DNA of 37,098 bases from Desulfatiglandales bacterium (GCA_030145585.1 JAQYVK010000044.1:1-37098); one strand, 5' to 3'. Shown: positions 1 to 9,978, counted from the stretch's first letter. The notes: generated by a model not told the origin, from the sequence alone. Numbers and translations: made by a program.

Positions 1-1
1 A

Positions 2-547
2 GGAAAGGATCTAAATGCTGAAGAGACCCTGAAATGGTGGCGAGAAGAACGCAGAGCGTTGCTTGAAGTCTTAACAAAAATGGATCGCAAGACGCGAATA
101 CACTGGTATGGTCCTGCTCTGGGTGCTATGACTTTTGCCACCGCACGCCTGATGGAGACCTGGGCGCACGGACAGGATATTGTGGATGCGTTGGGCATTC
201 AACGTAAACCGACCGACCGCTTGCGTCATATAGCCCACATGGGCGTGAGCACATTACGATTCAGTTATGCCAACCGCAACATGAAGGCGCCTGACAGACC
301 GGTTCGTGTTGAGCTCACCGGGCCTTTAGGGGACATATGGAGCTGGGGGCCTGAAGAAGCGAAAGATTTGGTAAAGGGCCCGGCTGAAGATTTCTGTCTG
401 GTGGCGGTTCAACGGCGGCACGTGGCCGACACAAATTTAGAAATCTCCGGGGACATTGCTCAGGATTGGATGTCGATTGCCCAAGTCTATGCCGGACCAC
501 CGACCGAAGGCCGAAAGCCGGGGATGTTTCCAAAGAGTGAGCAATAG
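2..547 (+). CDS. C-terminal part of a DinB/maleylpyruvate-isomerase-like (TIGR03084-type) metal-binding protein, truncated at window start
   Basis: Frame open from base 2 (GKDLNAETLKWWREERRALLEV...); METWAHGQDIVDALG motif resembles the mycothiol-dependent maleylpyruvate isomerase/TIGR03084 family. Confidence 0.7.
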   Translation, partial: GKDLNAEETLKWWREERRALLEVLTKMDRKTRIHWYGPALGAMTFATARLMETWAHGQDIVDALGIQRKPTDRLRHIAHMGVSTLRFSYANRNMKAPDRPVRVELTGPLGDIWSWGPEEAKDLVKGPAEDFCLVAVQRRHVADTNLEISGDIAQDWMSIAQVYAGPPTEGRKPGMFPKSEQ

Positions 548-582
548 CGAGTTGATTAAACCACTTTCTATCCCAACCATTA

Positions 583-2481
583 TCACTTCACCCCAGCCTC
601 GCGCAGGACCTCGATATCACTCTCCACGACAGCTGGGTCCATACGCATACTCTGAGCTTGCTTCCTGTACACTTCCAAAGAGTATTCGGGAAAGAGCCTC
701 AAAAGTTCCGCCACCTCTGACCGGGCTTGCGCTTTCCGGCCTAGGCGGATGTAGGCCATAACCAGACCCTGGCGCCCCACAATACCATGTGGCTCCCGAG
801 CAACCAACACCTTGAATGCCTCGATCGCCTCCTCATACTCTCCCAAAAGATAATAGACACCGCCCAACAATTCCAGGTAAACGGCAGGATAATAAGGATC
901 AAGGCGCATGGCCTTCCTCACATGAGGGAGCGCCTCCTTATACCTGCCGGTAGCAGACAAGTACATCCCCAGCAGTAAGTGAGGGAAAGACTGGTTGGGA
1001 CCGAGGGCGACGGACTTCTCCCCCGCGGCAATGGCTTGGTCATACCGCCCTTGCCGCAGGTAGATAGCTCCCCACAGGGCATGGATTTCGGGGTCGGAAC
1101 CGTCCATGGCCAAGGCCTTTTTTGCAAGTTCAATAGCCTGCAGGAGAGACTGCTCCCGGGACTCGCTCCATCCATGGAACGCGTCTTCCCAATACGTCCA
1201 ACCAAGCGCAGTAAAAACATTGGCATATTCCGGGGCCAGGCCCGCTGCTCGCTTAAAAAGTTCCTTGGCCTTGGCGTTATCGGCCTTTGTATGTCGCGCC
1301 CGGTGATCGGACCCTCTGACGAAATAACTCCAAGCCTCAAAATTTGGCCAAATCTTGCCGGTCAGCCGGGTTTCCACCCTGCCCGATAATTTCACTTGAA
1401 GGGCGAGCACGATTTTCAGCGTGATTTCGTCTTGCAGGGCAAAAAGATCTTGAAGTTCGCGATCGTATCGGTCCGCCCAAAGGTGACGTCCGCTGGCGGC
1501 GTCGATCAACTGGGCCATGATCCTGACCCGTTCTCCGGTCCTTTGAACGCTACCTTCCAGGATATAACGCACCCCCAGGTCTTCGGCCACCTCCTGGGCC
1601 TTGACCGCCTTGCCCTTGTAGGTGAAAGTCGAGTTACGGGCGATCACGAATAGCTCCGGGATATAGGATAGGGCGGTGATGATGTTTTCGGTCATGCCAT
1701 CAGCGATGTACTCCTGATCAGGATCACCACTCAAGTTGTCAAAGGGGAGCACTGCTATGGATGGTTTTTCGGGTAAGGGGTAGGCCATTTTATCCAAAGA
1801 GGCAGGCTCGATCGGTGTCGATCGGAAATAGATACTCCAGATTCCCACACCAACGATGGCCACAAGCAAAGCAAGCGCACCCACAAAAATTCTTTTGCGC
1901 TTCCATAAGGGGGCGTTCGGAGAATTTATCTTTCCCTTGGCTACTGTCACACGCGGCGCCATTAAGACCCGATAGACACCTACTGGCTTAGCGATATTTT
2001 TTACCGTTTGATCACCTAAGAACTCATATCCATAAGGCAGCTTACTTTCGATATGATCAAAGACAGTCTTGGAGATGCATATGCCTCCTGGCTCCGCCAA
2101 ACTTTCCAAGCGTGCGGCAATGTTGACGCCATCTCCATATATTCGATCCTCTTCCTGAATGACATCACCAAGGTTAATACCGATGCGGAACTGCATTTTA
2201 CGGTTTTCGGGTAGTTCGTCGTTGCGTGACTTGATCTCTTTTTGAATGGCTACAGCACACCGTACGGCATCGACCACACTGGCAAACTCAGCGAGTAAAT
2301 TGTCACCCGGTGAATCCACCACTTTGCCGTTATGCTGCTGAATTAGAGTTGTAAGTGCCTGACGGTAGGTTGTCAAGGTGCGGACTGTGGCTTCCTCGTC
2401 TTCACCCATGAGGCGACTGTAGCCTTCGACATCGGCACTGAAGATGGCTGTTAGCTTGCGTTTAAAACCTTCTTGACTCAT
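583..2481 (-). CDS. Class III adenylate/guanylate cyclase-domain protein with TM segment, TolB-like region and TPR repeats
   Basis: N-terminal KRKLTAIFSADVEGYSRLMGEDEEATVRTL...GDNLLAEF...GINLGDVI cyclase signature, one TM, then IAVLPFDNLSGDPDQEYIADGMTENI and TPRs; ATG at 2481 preferred over the ORF start at 2526. Confidence 0.88.
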   Translation of the reverse strand: MSQEGFKRKLTAIFSADVEGYSRLMGEDEEATVRTLTTYRQALTTLIQQHNGKVVDSPGDNLLAEFASVVDAVRCAVAIQKEIKSRNDELPENRKMQFRIGINLGDVIQEEDRIYGDGVNIAARLESLAEPGGICISKTVFDHIESKLPYGYEFLGDQTVKNIAKPVGVYRVLMAPRVTVAKGKINSPNAPLWKRKRIFVGALALLVAIVGVGIWSIYFRSTPIEPASLDKMAYPLPEKPSIAVLPFDNLSGDPDQEYIADGMTENIITALSYIPELFVIARNSTFTYKGKAVKAQEVAEDLGVRYILEGSVQRTGERVRIMAQLIDAASGRHLWADRYDRELQDLFALQDEITLKIVLALQVKLSGRVETRLTGKIWPNFEAWSYFVRGSDHRARHTKADNAKAKELFKRAAGLAPEYANVFTALGWTYWEDAFHGWSESREQSLLQAIELAKKALAMDGSDPEIHALWGAIYLRQGRYDQAIAAGEKSVALGPNQSFPHLLLGMYLSATGRYKEALPHVRKAMRLDPYYPAVYLELLGGVYYLLGEYEEAIEAFKVLVAREPHGIVGRQGLVMAYIRLGRKAQARSEVAELLRLFPEYSLEVYRKQAQSMRMDPAVVESDIEVLREAGVK

Positions 2482-2565
2482 GGAAGGTTCCTTCTTATAA
2501 GGTCTTAAGGCGAATATGGAGAGCAATTAAGACATCGTTGGTTAACAGTGCGAGACCATTATACT

Positions 2566-2628
2566 AAGGATTCAAGGATTCGAGTCAAATTCACTTGAAT
2601 CCTCGGATCCTTGAATCCTCGAACCCTT
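2566..2628. repeat. Stutter-word inverted repeat, GGATTCAAG family (copy A)
   Basis: Left arm aaggattcaaggattcgagt (2566-2585); right arm cacttgaatcctcggatccttgaatcctcgaaccctt (2592-2628); may also act as a terminator for a flanking gene. Confidence 0.8.
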
Positions 2629-2631
2629 CTT

Positions 2632-3996
2632 TTAAATAATAATCTTATATTTCTTCATTTTGTGCTGAAAAAGACTCTTCGTAATACTGAGCATATCGGC
2701 GGCATGGGACTGAATATTATTACATTGGCTGAGGGCTCTCCTGATCAACTGTTCCTCGATCTGTTCAAGGGTTTGCTGCAGGGGAACGTTGGCGGGTATA
2801 AATTTATTGACATCGATCTCTTCCCGTTTTCTTGAAAAGTCGGCCGGTAGATCTTCCAACTCGATGATCCCTCCCGGGTTGAGTACAACCGCCCTCTCGA
2901 TAACGTTTTCGAGTTCCCGAATATTGCCGGGCCAAATATGATTGTAGAGGGCCTTCCACGTCTCCGGACTCAACTCGACACTCTCTATTTCTCCATCTTG
3001 ACGATATTTTTCAATGAAATGATCGACCAGCAATCGGATGTCCTCTATCCTTTCACTCAGGGACGGGACTTCCATGTGGATCACATTGAGCCGATAAAAG
3101 AGGTCTTCCCTGAAAAGGCCTTCGGCTACGAATTCCTTGATATCACGGTTGGAGGCGGATAATACACGCACATCCACTCTAATCGTTCTGGTTCCGCCCA
3201 CCCTTTCGAACTCCATTTCCTGCAAGGTCCTCAGAAGTTTTACTTGGAGCGAGAGCGGCATGTCGCCCACCTCATCCAGAAAAATTGTCCCGCCGTCTGC
3301 AAGTTCGAAGCGGCCCTTTTTCATGGCTATCGCCCCTGTAAAGGCACCCTTTTCATGACCAAAAATTTCACTCTCAAGGAGGGTTTCCGTCAGGGCGCCA
3401 CAGTTCAGGGTGATGAAGGGACGATCCTTCCTGGGGCTATCATAGTGGATGGCCTTGGCTATGAGCTCTTTTCCCGTGCCGGAAGGCCCGGTTATCAAGA
3501 CTGAGGCCTTAGAGGGAGCGACTTTCCTGATCATGTCGTATATTTTGATCATAGGCTGGCTCTTGCCTATGATATTCCCGTAACTGAAACGATCTGAAAG
3601 GGCCTCACTGAGGAGTCGATTCTCTTTTATGAGCCGATAAGTATGGAGGGCCTTTTTTATGGTCAGCTTTAATTCCTCATTCTTGAATGGCTTGGTGATG
3701 TAGTCATAGGCCTGTTTTTTCATAGCTTCTACAGCCATCTCGATGGTCCCATAGGCAGTCATGATGATGACAGGAAGATCCGGTTTTAGTGCCTTGGATG
3801 CTTCCAACAGCTCAAGGCCGCTCATCTTGGGCATTTTCATGTCGGTGATCACCAAGTCCAGATCTGCTTCCCTGATCAAACGAAGCGCTGCCTTGGCATT
3901 ATCCGCTGTCACCGTTTCGTAGCCCTCAGGGCCCAACAGGGCTTCAAGGACGACGAGATAATTTTTTTCATCATCTACAATGAGGATGGTTTCCAT
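2632..3996 (-). CDS. Sigma-54-dependent response regulator, NtrC family (REC-AAA+-Fis HTH)
   Basis: METILIVDDEKNYL REC, GPSGTGKELIAKAIH Walker A, GAFTGA loop, C-terminal HTH. Confidence 0.93.
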   Translation of the reverse strand: METILIVDDEKNYLVVLEALLGPEGYETVTADNAKAALRLIREADLDLVITDMKMPKMSGLELLEASKALKPDLPVIIMTAYGTIEMAVEAMKKQAYDYITKPFKNEELKLTIKKALHTYRLIKENRLLSEALSDRFSYGNIIGKSQPMIKIYDMIRKVAPSKASVLITGPSGTGKELIAKAIHYDSPRKDRPFITLNCGALTETLLESEIFGHEKGAFTGAIAMKKGRFELADGGTIFLDEVGDMPLSLQVKLLRTLQEMEFERVGGTRTIRVDVRVLSASNRDIKEFVAEGLFREDLFYRLNVIHMEVPSLSERIEDIRLLVDHFIEKYRQDGEIESVELSPETWKALYNHIWPGNIRELENVIERAVVLNPGGIIELEDLPADFSRKREEIDVNKFIPANVPLQQTLEQIEEQLIRRALSQCNNIQSHAADMLSITKSLFQHKMKKYKIII

Positions 3997-4055
3997 GAAG
4001 ACATCCACTCCAATAAATTTTCAAATCATGGGCAAGGGGACACAACCCACAACAA

Positions 4056-5498
4056 TCAACCTACACTGCCCCGAAGGGGCAATGAGATCTTTACGGTGGT
4101 CCCTTCCCCTTCTTTGCTTTCAATGGCAATAGTCCCCCGATGTCCTTCGACGATTTTCCGGACAATGGAAAGACCGAGTCCGCTTCCTTTTTCTTTTGTC
4201 GTGAAGAAAGGATTAAATATCTTTTTTGCATTTTCCCGGTTGATCCCGCGACCCGTATCTTGGATCTCTATCTGGTAATAATCCTTTTCCTCTTCCACCT
4301 TGATCGTGATAGATCCGCCATCAGGAGTCGCCTGAATGGCGTTGAGAAAGATGTTCAAAAGTGCCCTGTAAAGGAGTTCTTGGTCCGCGCGTAATAACAG
4401 GGGCTTGCCGTTTACGTGATCATTTACATGAATGTTCCTTTTTTCCAATTCCGGTTGGAGAAAAGTGAGGTTTCTATCCAGGATTTTTTCCAAATGACAT
4501 TCCTGAAGAAAAGGCACCTGAGGGCGGGCAAAATCGAGAAATTCAGTTACGATACTGTTCAATCGGCCGGATTCTTCCTTGATAACGCCTGAGAGCCTTT
4601 TCTGATTTTCATTGGCATCCGGCATGCCTCCAAGCAATTCGGCAGTGCTTTGAATAATTCCGAGGGGATTCTTGACCTCATGTGAGACCCCCGCCACCAT
4701 CGTTCCCAATGCGGCAAGGCGTTCTGCCTGGTTTAATTGATCTTCAAGCTTTAACCGTTCTTTTGCACGCTGTTCGATGATCCCTTCTGCTTTGTGAACG
4801 ATGAGAAGGAGTGCTACAAAAATGAGTCCCATGATCAAGGTCGAAAGGCCAAAAATGAAAAACTGAAATTTCACGATGGATTCATATTGCTCGGTGAGGT
4901 CTTGGATGAGTTCAAATACCCCACCCACATCACCTTCTCTGGTACTGGCCGTTGGAATGGGCCCCCTGAAGGGGATATAGGTCCTGAGCTTTTTGGGTTC
5001 GCCGAGGAACTCAATACCCAGGCCCAGGAAATCATCTCTGGTGGAGATCAAACCCGAAGAGGCTTCTCCCCTGGCGGCCTTTTTGTATCCCAGGCTTTCC
5101 TTCACTTTTGTGCCGATCATTTCGGGATCGGTGCTGTAAGCAATGACATCTTCCCCCAGCTGATGAATATTGACGATATCGATGTTGAATCCGTGAATAG
5201 TATTCCGGACCACCCTGTCCATCAATTCACGCTGTTCCATCTGTCTCAAGCTGATGCTCTCGTTTCGCTGGTAAACAGGGACAACAAAATTGATCAGGAC
5301 CTGATGGTTCAAATTTTCACCAACCAGCAGGGCATAATTCTCATAGCTCCTCAATAAAATCTCTTTGGCCCTTTGGGATATAAACATAGAAAAGGGGAAG
5401 CTGAAAATGATCATGACGATAAAGCTGGCCAAGGCGAAAAACTTAACCAATCGAAACTGCTTGCCCTCTGTTCGTATATTTGGGGGATGGGTTGTCAT
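4056..5498 (-). CDS. Sensor histidine kinase (partner of the NtrC-type regulator)
   Basis: TM segments, GVSHEVKNPLGIIQSTAELL H-box, NIFLNAIQATPDGG N-box, DTGRGI and GSGLGLSIV G-boxes; adjacent to regulator on the same strand. Confidence 0.92.
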   Translation of the reverse strand: MTTHPPNIRTEGKQFRLVKFFALASFIVMIIFSFPFSMFISQRAKEILLRSYENYALLVGENLNHQVLINFVVPVYQRNESISLRQMEQRELMDRVVRNTIHGFNIDIVNIHQLGEDVIAYSTDPEMIGTKVKESLGYKKAARGEASSGLISTRDDFLGLGIEFLGEPKKLRTYIPFRGPIPTASTREGDVGGVFELIQDLTEQYESIVKFQFFIFGLSTLIMGLIFVALLLIVHKAEGIIEQRAKERLKLEDQLNQAERLAALGTMVAGVSHEVKNPLGIIQSTAELLGGMPDANENQKRLSGVIKEESGRLNSIVTEFLDFARPQVPFLQECHLEKILDRNLTFLQPELEKRNIHVNDHVNGKPLLLRADQELLYRALLNIFLNAIQATPDGGSITIKVEEEKDYYQIEIQDTGRGINRENAKKIFNPFFTTKEKGSGLGLSIVRKIVEGHRGTIAIESKEGEGTTVKISLPLRGSVG

Positions 5499-5665
5499 TT
5501 CATTTCTTGCATCTTGTGATGTCTAAAAAAAGATAGCAATAAAAGCACCATAGGTGGTTCATTATACCAATTATGAAGAAAAGGGCAAAGCCAAAGTTAT
5601 GGTTTGACTTGAGGGTACTGCGGAGGTAAAAATGATTGCTTCTGTGAAAGGACATAACAAAGTGC

Positions 5666-6955
5666 ATGGGCCAACAAGATTTTGAAAATATTCCCTACAT
5701 GCTTTATGCAGACCGAAAGGGGAGGATATATGAACATCCCTATTTTCGGATGGCAGGGTTTTCCGGGTTGCAACCGATGTCTCTCAAGGAAGAAGACCTC
5801 ATACCCATGCCACAGTTCAGCAAACTCTTTTTCATCCCGGATTGTCCACCCATCGGACTGGATCCTTCAACCGGGGATTACAAGGTTGTCCCTGAGGTCA
5901 GGGTAAACGGTTCCAGGACGAAATGCTCGGCGGTCGCGACCTTTCTCGAACCCGGATTGGTGCGGGGGCTTCTTCCGGCGGTCGACTACAGCACAAAATC
6001 ATATGCTCTGCCCACCTGGGCCTACACCGCAGTCGGTTTTAAGGACGATAAATATTGGGCCGCGGGGTTTAGGATCGAATACAATCACAGGTGGGATCCG
6101 CGGTATTATGATGACAGGGAATTGGTCACAGCCATCGAGGCGTATCAGGAGAACCACTCCGGTGGCGCGCTCGTGGAACATCTTATTCAATGTGCAACCC
6201 AGAATCATTGCTTCGCGGCTAAAAATCTGTTTTTAAAAAGGTGGGAAGCGCCCCTTCCTGTTAGCCGGGGATGTAATGCCGGTTGCTTAGGATGCCTTTC
6301 CCTTCAGGCAGATCCCTCATGCGAATCATCTCACCAGAGGATCACCTTTACACCGACAAAAGAAGAAATCGTATCTCTTGCCGTGCGGCATCTGGAACAG
6401 GCACCAGAGGCCATTATGAGCTTTGGACAGGGATGCGAGGGGGAACCCCTTACTGAGTATAAACGCATTGCTGAGAGCATCAAGGAGATCAGAAAGAAAA
6501 CCAATAAAGGGACCCTGAATCTAAATACCAACGGGAGTTGGCCAGAGAGAATTCGGGAGGTGGCCCGCAGCGGACTGGATTCGATCCGTATCAGCCTGAA
6601 CAGTGCCCGGCCCGAGTTTTATCGTGCCTATTGCTGTCCGAAGGACTATGATTTCGAGGATGTTGTGTCTTCTATATCTCTATCGAGAGATTTAGAGCTT
6701 TATACCATGATCAATTATCTGGTATTTCCCGGCATTACGGATCAGGAAGAGGAAATAGCGGCCCTTTCAAAGCTTGTTCGAAGAACAGGGGTAAATTTCA
6801 TTCATTTGAAGAATTTAAACATCGACCCGCAACTTTACATGGATCGCATGCCGAATACCACTTCCGAGGCGGTGGGTATGAAAAAAATGGTAAGAATGTT
6901 GAAGAAAGAATTCCCGGATCTAGAGTTGGGGTATTTTAATCAGGCCGTTCGTTAA
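5666..6955 (+). CDS. Radical SAM protein with ~200-aa uncharacterised N-terminal region
   Basis: CNAGCLGC = CX3CX2C cluster motif; downstream MSFGQGCEGEPL and RISLNSARPEFY segments typical of radical SAM enzymes. Confidence 0.85.
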   Translation: MGQQDFENIPYMLYADRKGRIYEHPYFRMAGFSGLQPMSLKEEDLIPMPQFSKLFFIPDCPPIGLDPSTGDYKVVPEVRVNGSRTKCSAVATFLEPGLVRGLLPAVDYSTKSYALPTWAYTAVGFKDDKYWAAGFRIEYNHRWDPRYYDDRELVTAIEAYQENHSGGALVEHLIQCATQNHCFAAKNLFLKRWEAPLPVSRGCNAGCLGCLSLQADPSCESSHQRITFTPTKEEIVSLAVRHLEQAPEAIMSFGQGCEGEPLTEYKRIAESIKEIRKKTNKGTLNLNTNGSWPERIREVARSGLDSIRISLNSARPEFYRAYCCPKDYDFEDVVSSISLSRDLELYTMINYLVFPGITDQEEEIAALSKLVRRTGVNFIHLKNLNIDPQLYMDRMPNTTSEAVGMKKMVRMLKKEFPDLELGYFNQAVR

Positions 6956-7138
6956 GGGTTCACTCAAAAATAACTTAGCAGAATTCGAGGTCAGATTTGG
7001 GTCAGATTTGGTTATTCCGATTGAGCGAAACCACAGGAATAATCGTATTATTTCGAGGATTTTGCGATTGAGGAATGGCCAAAGATGGCCTGAAGATGGG
7101 ATGCGAAAATGTGAAGTTCTTTTTGAGTGAGCCCTAAA
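6952..7138. repeat. MITE-like non-coding element with ~25-bp imperfect terminal inverted repeats between convergent genes
   Basis: ttaagggttcactcaaaaataactt (6952-6976) versus reverse complement of aagttctttttgagtgagccctaaa (7114-7138), 22/25 matches; core ccacaggaataatcgtattatttcgaggatt. Confidence 0.8.
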
Positions 7139-8492
7139 GACCGATCGTCTTTCTAAAACGTAGGCAGCTATCATTCTTGTTGTTGTGATCCTCAAAGGAG
7201 ATTTTTACGATGTTGCGATAGGCCTTTTCTCTAGCGCCTTCAAGGGTGGAGTCCCCTGCGATGACATGCAGAACCCTCCCTCCATAGGTCACCAATCCTT
7301 TTTCAGGGTTTTCATCGACACCGGCGAAATAGATGGCCACCCCCCTTTCAACATCGTCCAACCCTAGGATTCGATGGCCTTTTCCGTAACGTCCCGGATA
7401 CCCCTTATTCCAACCACGGGAGGCCTTTGATCGGCCCTCCATGGCAATCACATCCACATAATGCTGATCGTTCCAGACCTGTTTGACCTCATCCAAGGTC
7501 CCGTCACAGACCGCCATACCGATTTCGAAAAGGTCCGTACTCAATTTGCGTGCGATGACCTCCCATTCCGGGTCTCCGTGTCTGACATTGATTTCAAACA
7601 CATCAAGGTTTTCATAGGGGTCCAGGTTGAGTCCGAAATAGACAACCCCCTGATAGGCCCACCCCAACGCGTTGTAAATTTCATTTACGAAGGGATTGAC
7701 GATTTCCTTAATGATTCTATTGACCAGCCATGGGGTCACCAATCTATGGGGGCAATAACAACCGGTTCCTCCTGTATTCAGATTGCCACCGAACTTCTCG
7801 ATGGACTCTTTGTCATCAGGATCGAATGCCGGTTTATAATCACGGGCAAACATCCTCAGAGGCAAGACATGTTTTCCGTCCAAGTAAGCGAAAAATGAGA
7901 TTTCGTCTCCATATTTTCTCTCTTCGATGACTACCCTGTTACCCGAATCACCAAATGCCTTTTGAACCATTATTTGATCAATCGCGGCTTCCGCGTCCGG
8001 GACATCTTCACAGACGATGGCCCCCTTTCCCGCAGCCAGGCCGTTTGCCTTGACAACGACCTGGTATCCGATGTTCCTCACGTAGGCCTTTGCCTGATCC
8101 GGATCATCAAAGACCCTGTACTCCGGTATAGGAACCCCTATTTTTTTCAACAGATCATCGGTAAATGCCCTGTCACTCTCCAACTTGACATAGTCTTTCT
8201 TCGGTCCGATGGTTCGCGTTCCTCGTTCGCTCAATATATCGATCAAGCCTTCCTCCAACGGATTTTCCGAACCCACATCCACCAGATCCACCTCATGCTC
8301 TTTACAGAAATCGGCCACCTGGTTGAAATTCTCTAACTTTACGACCTCGATGAGTCCCCTTTTCCCTTTCGGGGTATATGAAATCCCCGGATTTCCAGGA
8401 GTGATATAGACCTTATCCACATGCTGACTGTCCCCATAACTGTCAGCCAGGCAGTGATCTCTGCCGCCGGAACCGTAAACGAGTACTTTCAT
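7134..8492 (-). CDS. Divergent PurD-like phosphoribosylamine-glycine ligase (ATP-grasp)
   Basis: MKVLVYGSGGRDHCLA, VVVKANGLAAGKGAIV, AFGDSGNRVVIEE, NTGGTGCYCP and NVRHGDPEWEV align to PurD motifs but with many substitutions. Confidence 0.8.
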   Translation of the reverse strand: MKVLVYGSGGRDHCLADSYGDSQHVDKVYITPGNPGISYTPKGKRGLIEVVKLENFNQVADFCKEHEVDLVDVGSENPLEEGLIDILSERGTRTIGPKKDYVKLESDRAFTDDLLKKIGVPIPEYRVFDDPDQAKAYVRNIGYQVVVKANGLAAGKGAIVCEDVPDAEAAIDQIMVQKAFGDSGNRVVIEERKYGDEISFFAYLDGKHVLPLRMFARDYKPAFDPDDKESIEKFGGNLNTGGTGCYCPHRLVTPWLVNRIIKEIVNPFVNEIYNALGWAYQGVVYFGLNLDPYENLDVFEINVRHGDPEWEVIARKLSTDLFEIGMAVCDGTLDEVKQVWNDQHYVDVIAMEGRSKASRGWNKGYPGRYGKGHRILGLDDVERGVAIYFAGVDENPEKGLVTYGGRVLHVIAGDSTLEGAREKAYRNIVKISFEDHNNKNDSCLRFRKTIGL

Positions 8493-8707
8493 AGTGCACC
8501 ATCCGCAAATTATATAAAAATAAGACTAACTGTCCTTTAAACCTTTAGATCTATGTTCTTTCAGTTGAGTCAGACAAGATTCCGAAAAGCCCGCAGGAAA
8601 AAATCCTCCTGATTCTGAATCAGATTTGGGAGAGTATAGGGGAGTCATTTTTCCGTGTCAAGAAGGAGGTAAAGCAAAAAAGACTGAAGGCAGTTAAAAG
8701 AAAGCTG

Positions 8708-8811
8708 TAGGGTGTAAGGTATACGGTATATGGTCTTAGCTTAAGGCATAATAAGGCAAAAAACCCGGTTCGGTATGAACCGTGAACCATATACCTAACA
8801 CCTTAAACCTA
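8708..8811. repeat. Stutter-word inverted repeat, GTAAGGTATACGGTATATGGT family (B)
   Basis: Left arm tagggtgtaaggtatacggtatatggt (8708-8734); right arm aaccatatacctaacaccttaaaccta (8785-8811). Confidence 0.75.
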
Positions 8812-8938
8812 TGGCCTGCGTGAACAAGCCAGAATGCAACCCGTTTTGCTCTCTAATAAAGGACCAATTATTAAAAGGGGCCACTTACCATAGGGATGGT
8901 GGGAAAAAAGACGGTGGACCAATAAAAGACTCACAGTA

Positions 8939-9003
8939 ATTAGAGACGCATTTTTTCCCTTCGGTCTTTTTACCCTGAGTACGTCGAAGGGCAGCCTCTA
9001 ATC
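8939..9003. repeat. Nested palindrome containing a CCCTGAG..CGAAGGG word
   Basis: attagag...ctctaat outer arms; cccttcg...cgaaggg inner arms. Confidence 0.55.
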
Positions 9004-9137
9004 TTTGGCTTTGAGTTTTTTATTGTCAAGTGCCTATTTTTAGGCTTTAATAGGAAAAAGTAAATGGCCTTAAAGGGGTTGATTATTAAAGATTCTGTCG
9101 AGGCAAGGGCCGTTTTTCAATAACCGATGGGGGAGTC

Positions 9138-9914
9138 ATGAAGGTTTTTGTGCCCCTGATTTCAATAGGGCTGGCCATTTTAATTTTGGGAACCGGGTGC
9201 TCGAAGGAGGAAGAAGCACCGCCTCCTGCAAAAAAGCAGAAGGTTGTACAGAAAATCATCAAACCGCCACCCGAGACGATAAAGAACCCGGTGACCGCTA
9301 AAAAGCCTGAACCTGTAGCGAAGAAGGTCCCGGAGGCCAAGATACCGGCTGGTAAAGAGGCGGGATCGAAGCCGCCCGAGTCGGATATCCCTGAAAAAGG
9401 GGCCACATCGGGCAAAGAGCCCGGCATTTATTTGGTCAAAAAAGGGGAGAGCCTCGCCAGTATTTCAGGCCAGGCGGCGGTATACGGAAATCCTTTATCC
9501 TGGCCGATCCTTTTCCGTTACAACATGAATAAGCTCTCAGGCGTGGAATTGAAAGAGGATCTTCCGGACAGGATGATCCCTGAAGGGGTGAGACTGAAGA
9601 TAGTGACCCCTGAGGAAGTGAAGGACAATCTCAAAGAACGGGCCGACAAGTTTTGGGTTATCAATATTATATCCACCACAAACGGCAAGGAGGTTGTTCC
9701 CTCCGCGATCAAGCTTATCAAGGGTGGTTACTCGGTCTACATTACCAGCGCCATAGTGAAGGGGAAGTCCTATCAGAGGCTCCGTGTTGGGTTTTTCAAA
9801 AACCAGGCTGAAGCTGCCGCAGCAGGGAAAAAGGTTATGTCCTTGTTGAAAACCACCGAATTCTGGCCCACAACGCTAACAAAAAATGAGCATGAGGCAG
9901 TTGCCGGTTATTAA
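9138..9914 (+). CDS. Lipoprotein with LysM and C-terminal SPOR-like domains
   Basis: Lipobox ILGTGCSKEEE; YLVKKGESLASISG LysM start; C-terminal FWVINIISTTNGKEVVPSAIKLIKGGYSVYIT...QRLRVGFFKNQAEAAAAGKKV SPOR-like. Confidence 0.8.
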   Translation: MKVFVPLISIGLAILILGTGCSKEEEAPPPAKKQKVVQKIIKPPPETIKNPVTAKKPEPVAKKVPEAKIPAGKEAGSKPPESDIPEKGATSGKEPGIYLVKKGESLASISGQAAVYGNPLSWPILFRYNMNKLSGVELKEDLPDRMIPEGVRLKIVTPEEVKDNLKERADKFWVINIISTTNGKEVVPSAIKLIKGGYSVYITSAIVKGKSYQRLRVGFFKNQAEAAAAGKKVMSLLKTTEFWPTTLTKNEHEAVAGY

Positions 9915-9978
9915 AACCATCATTCGCCGGTGTTGGTATATCCTGTCCTAAAAAGATTCGGGACCAACTAAAGAGACT

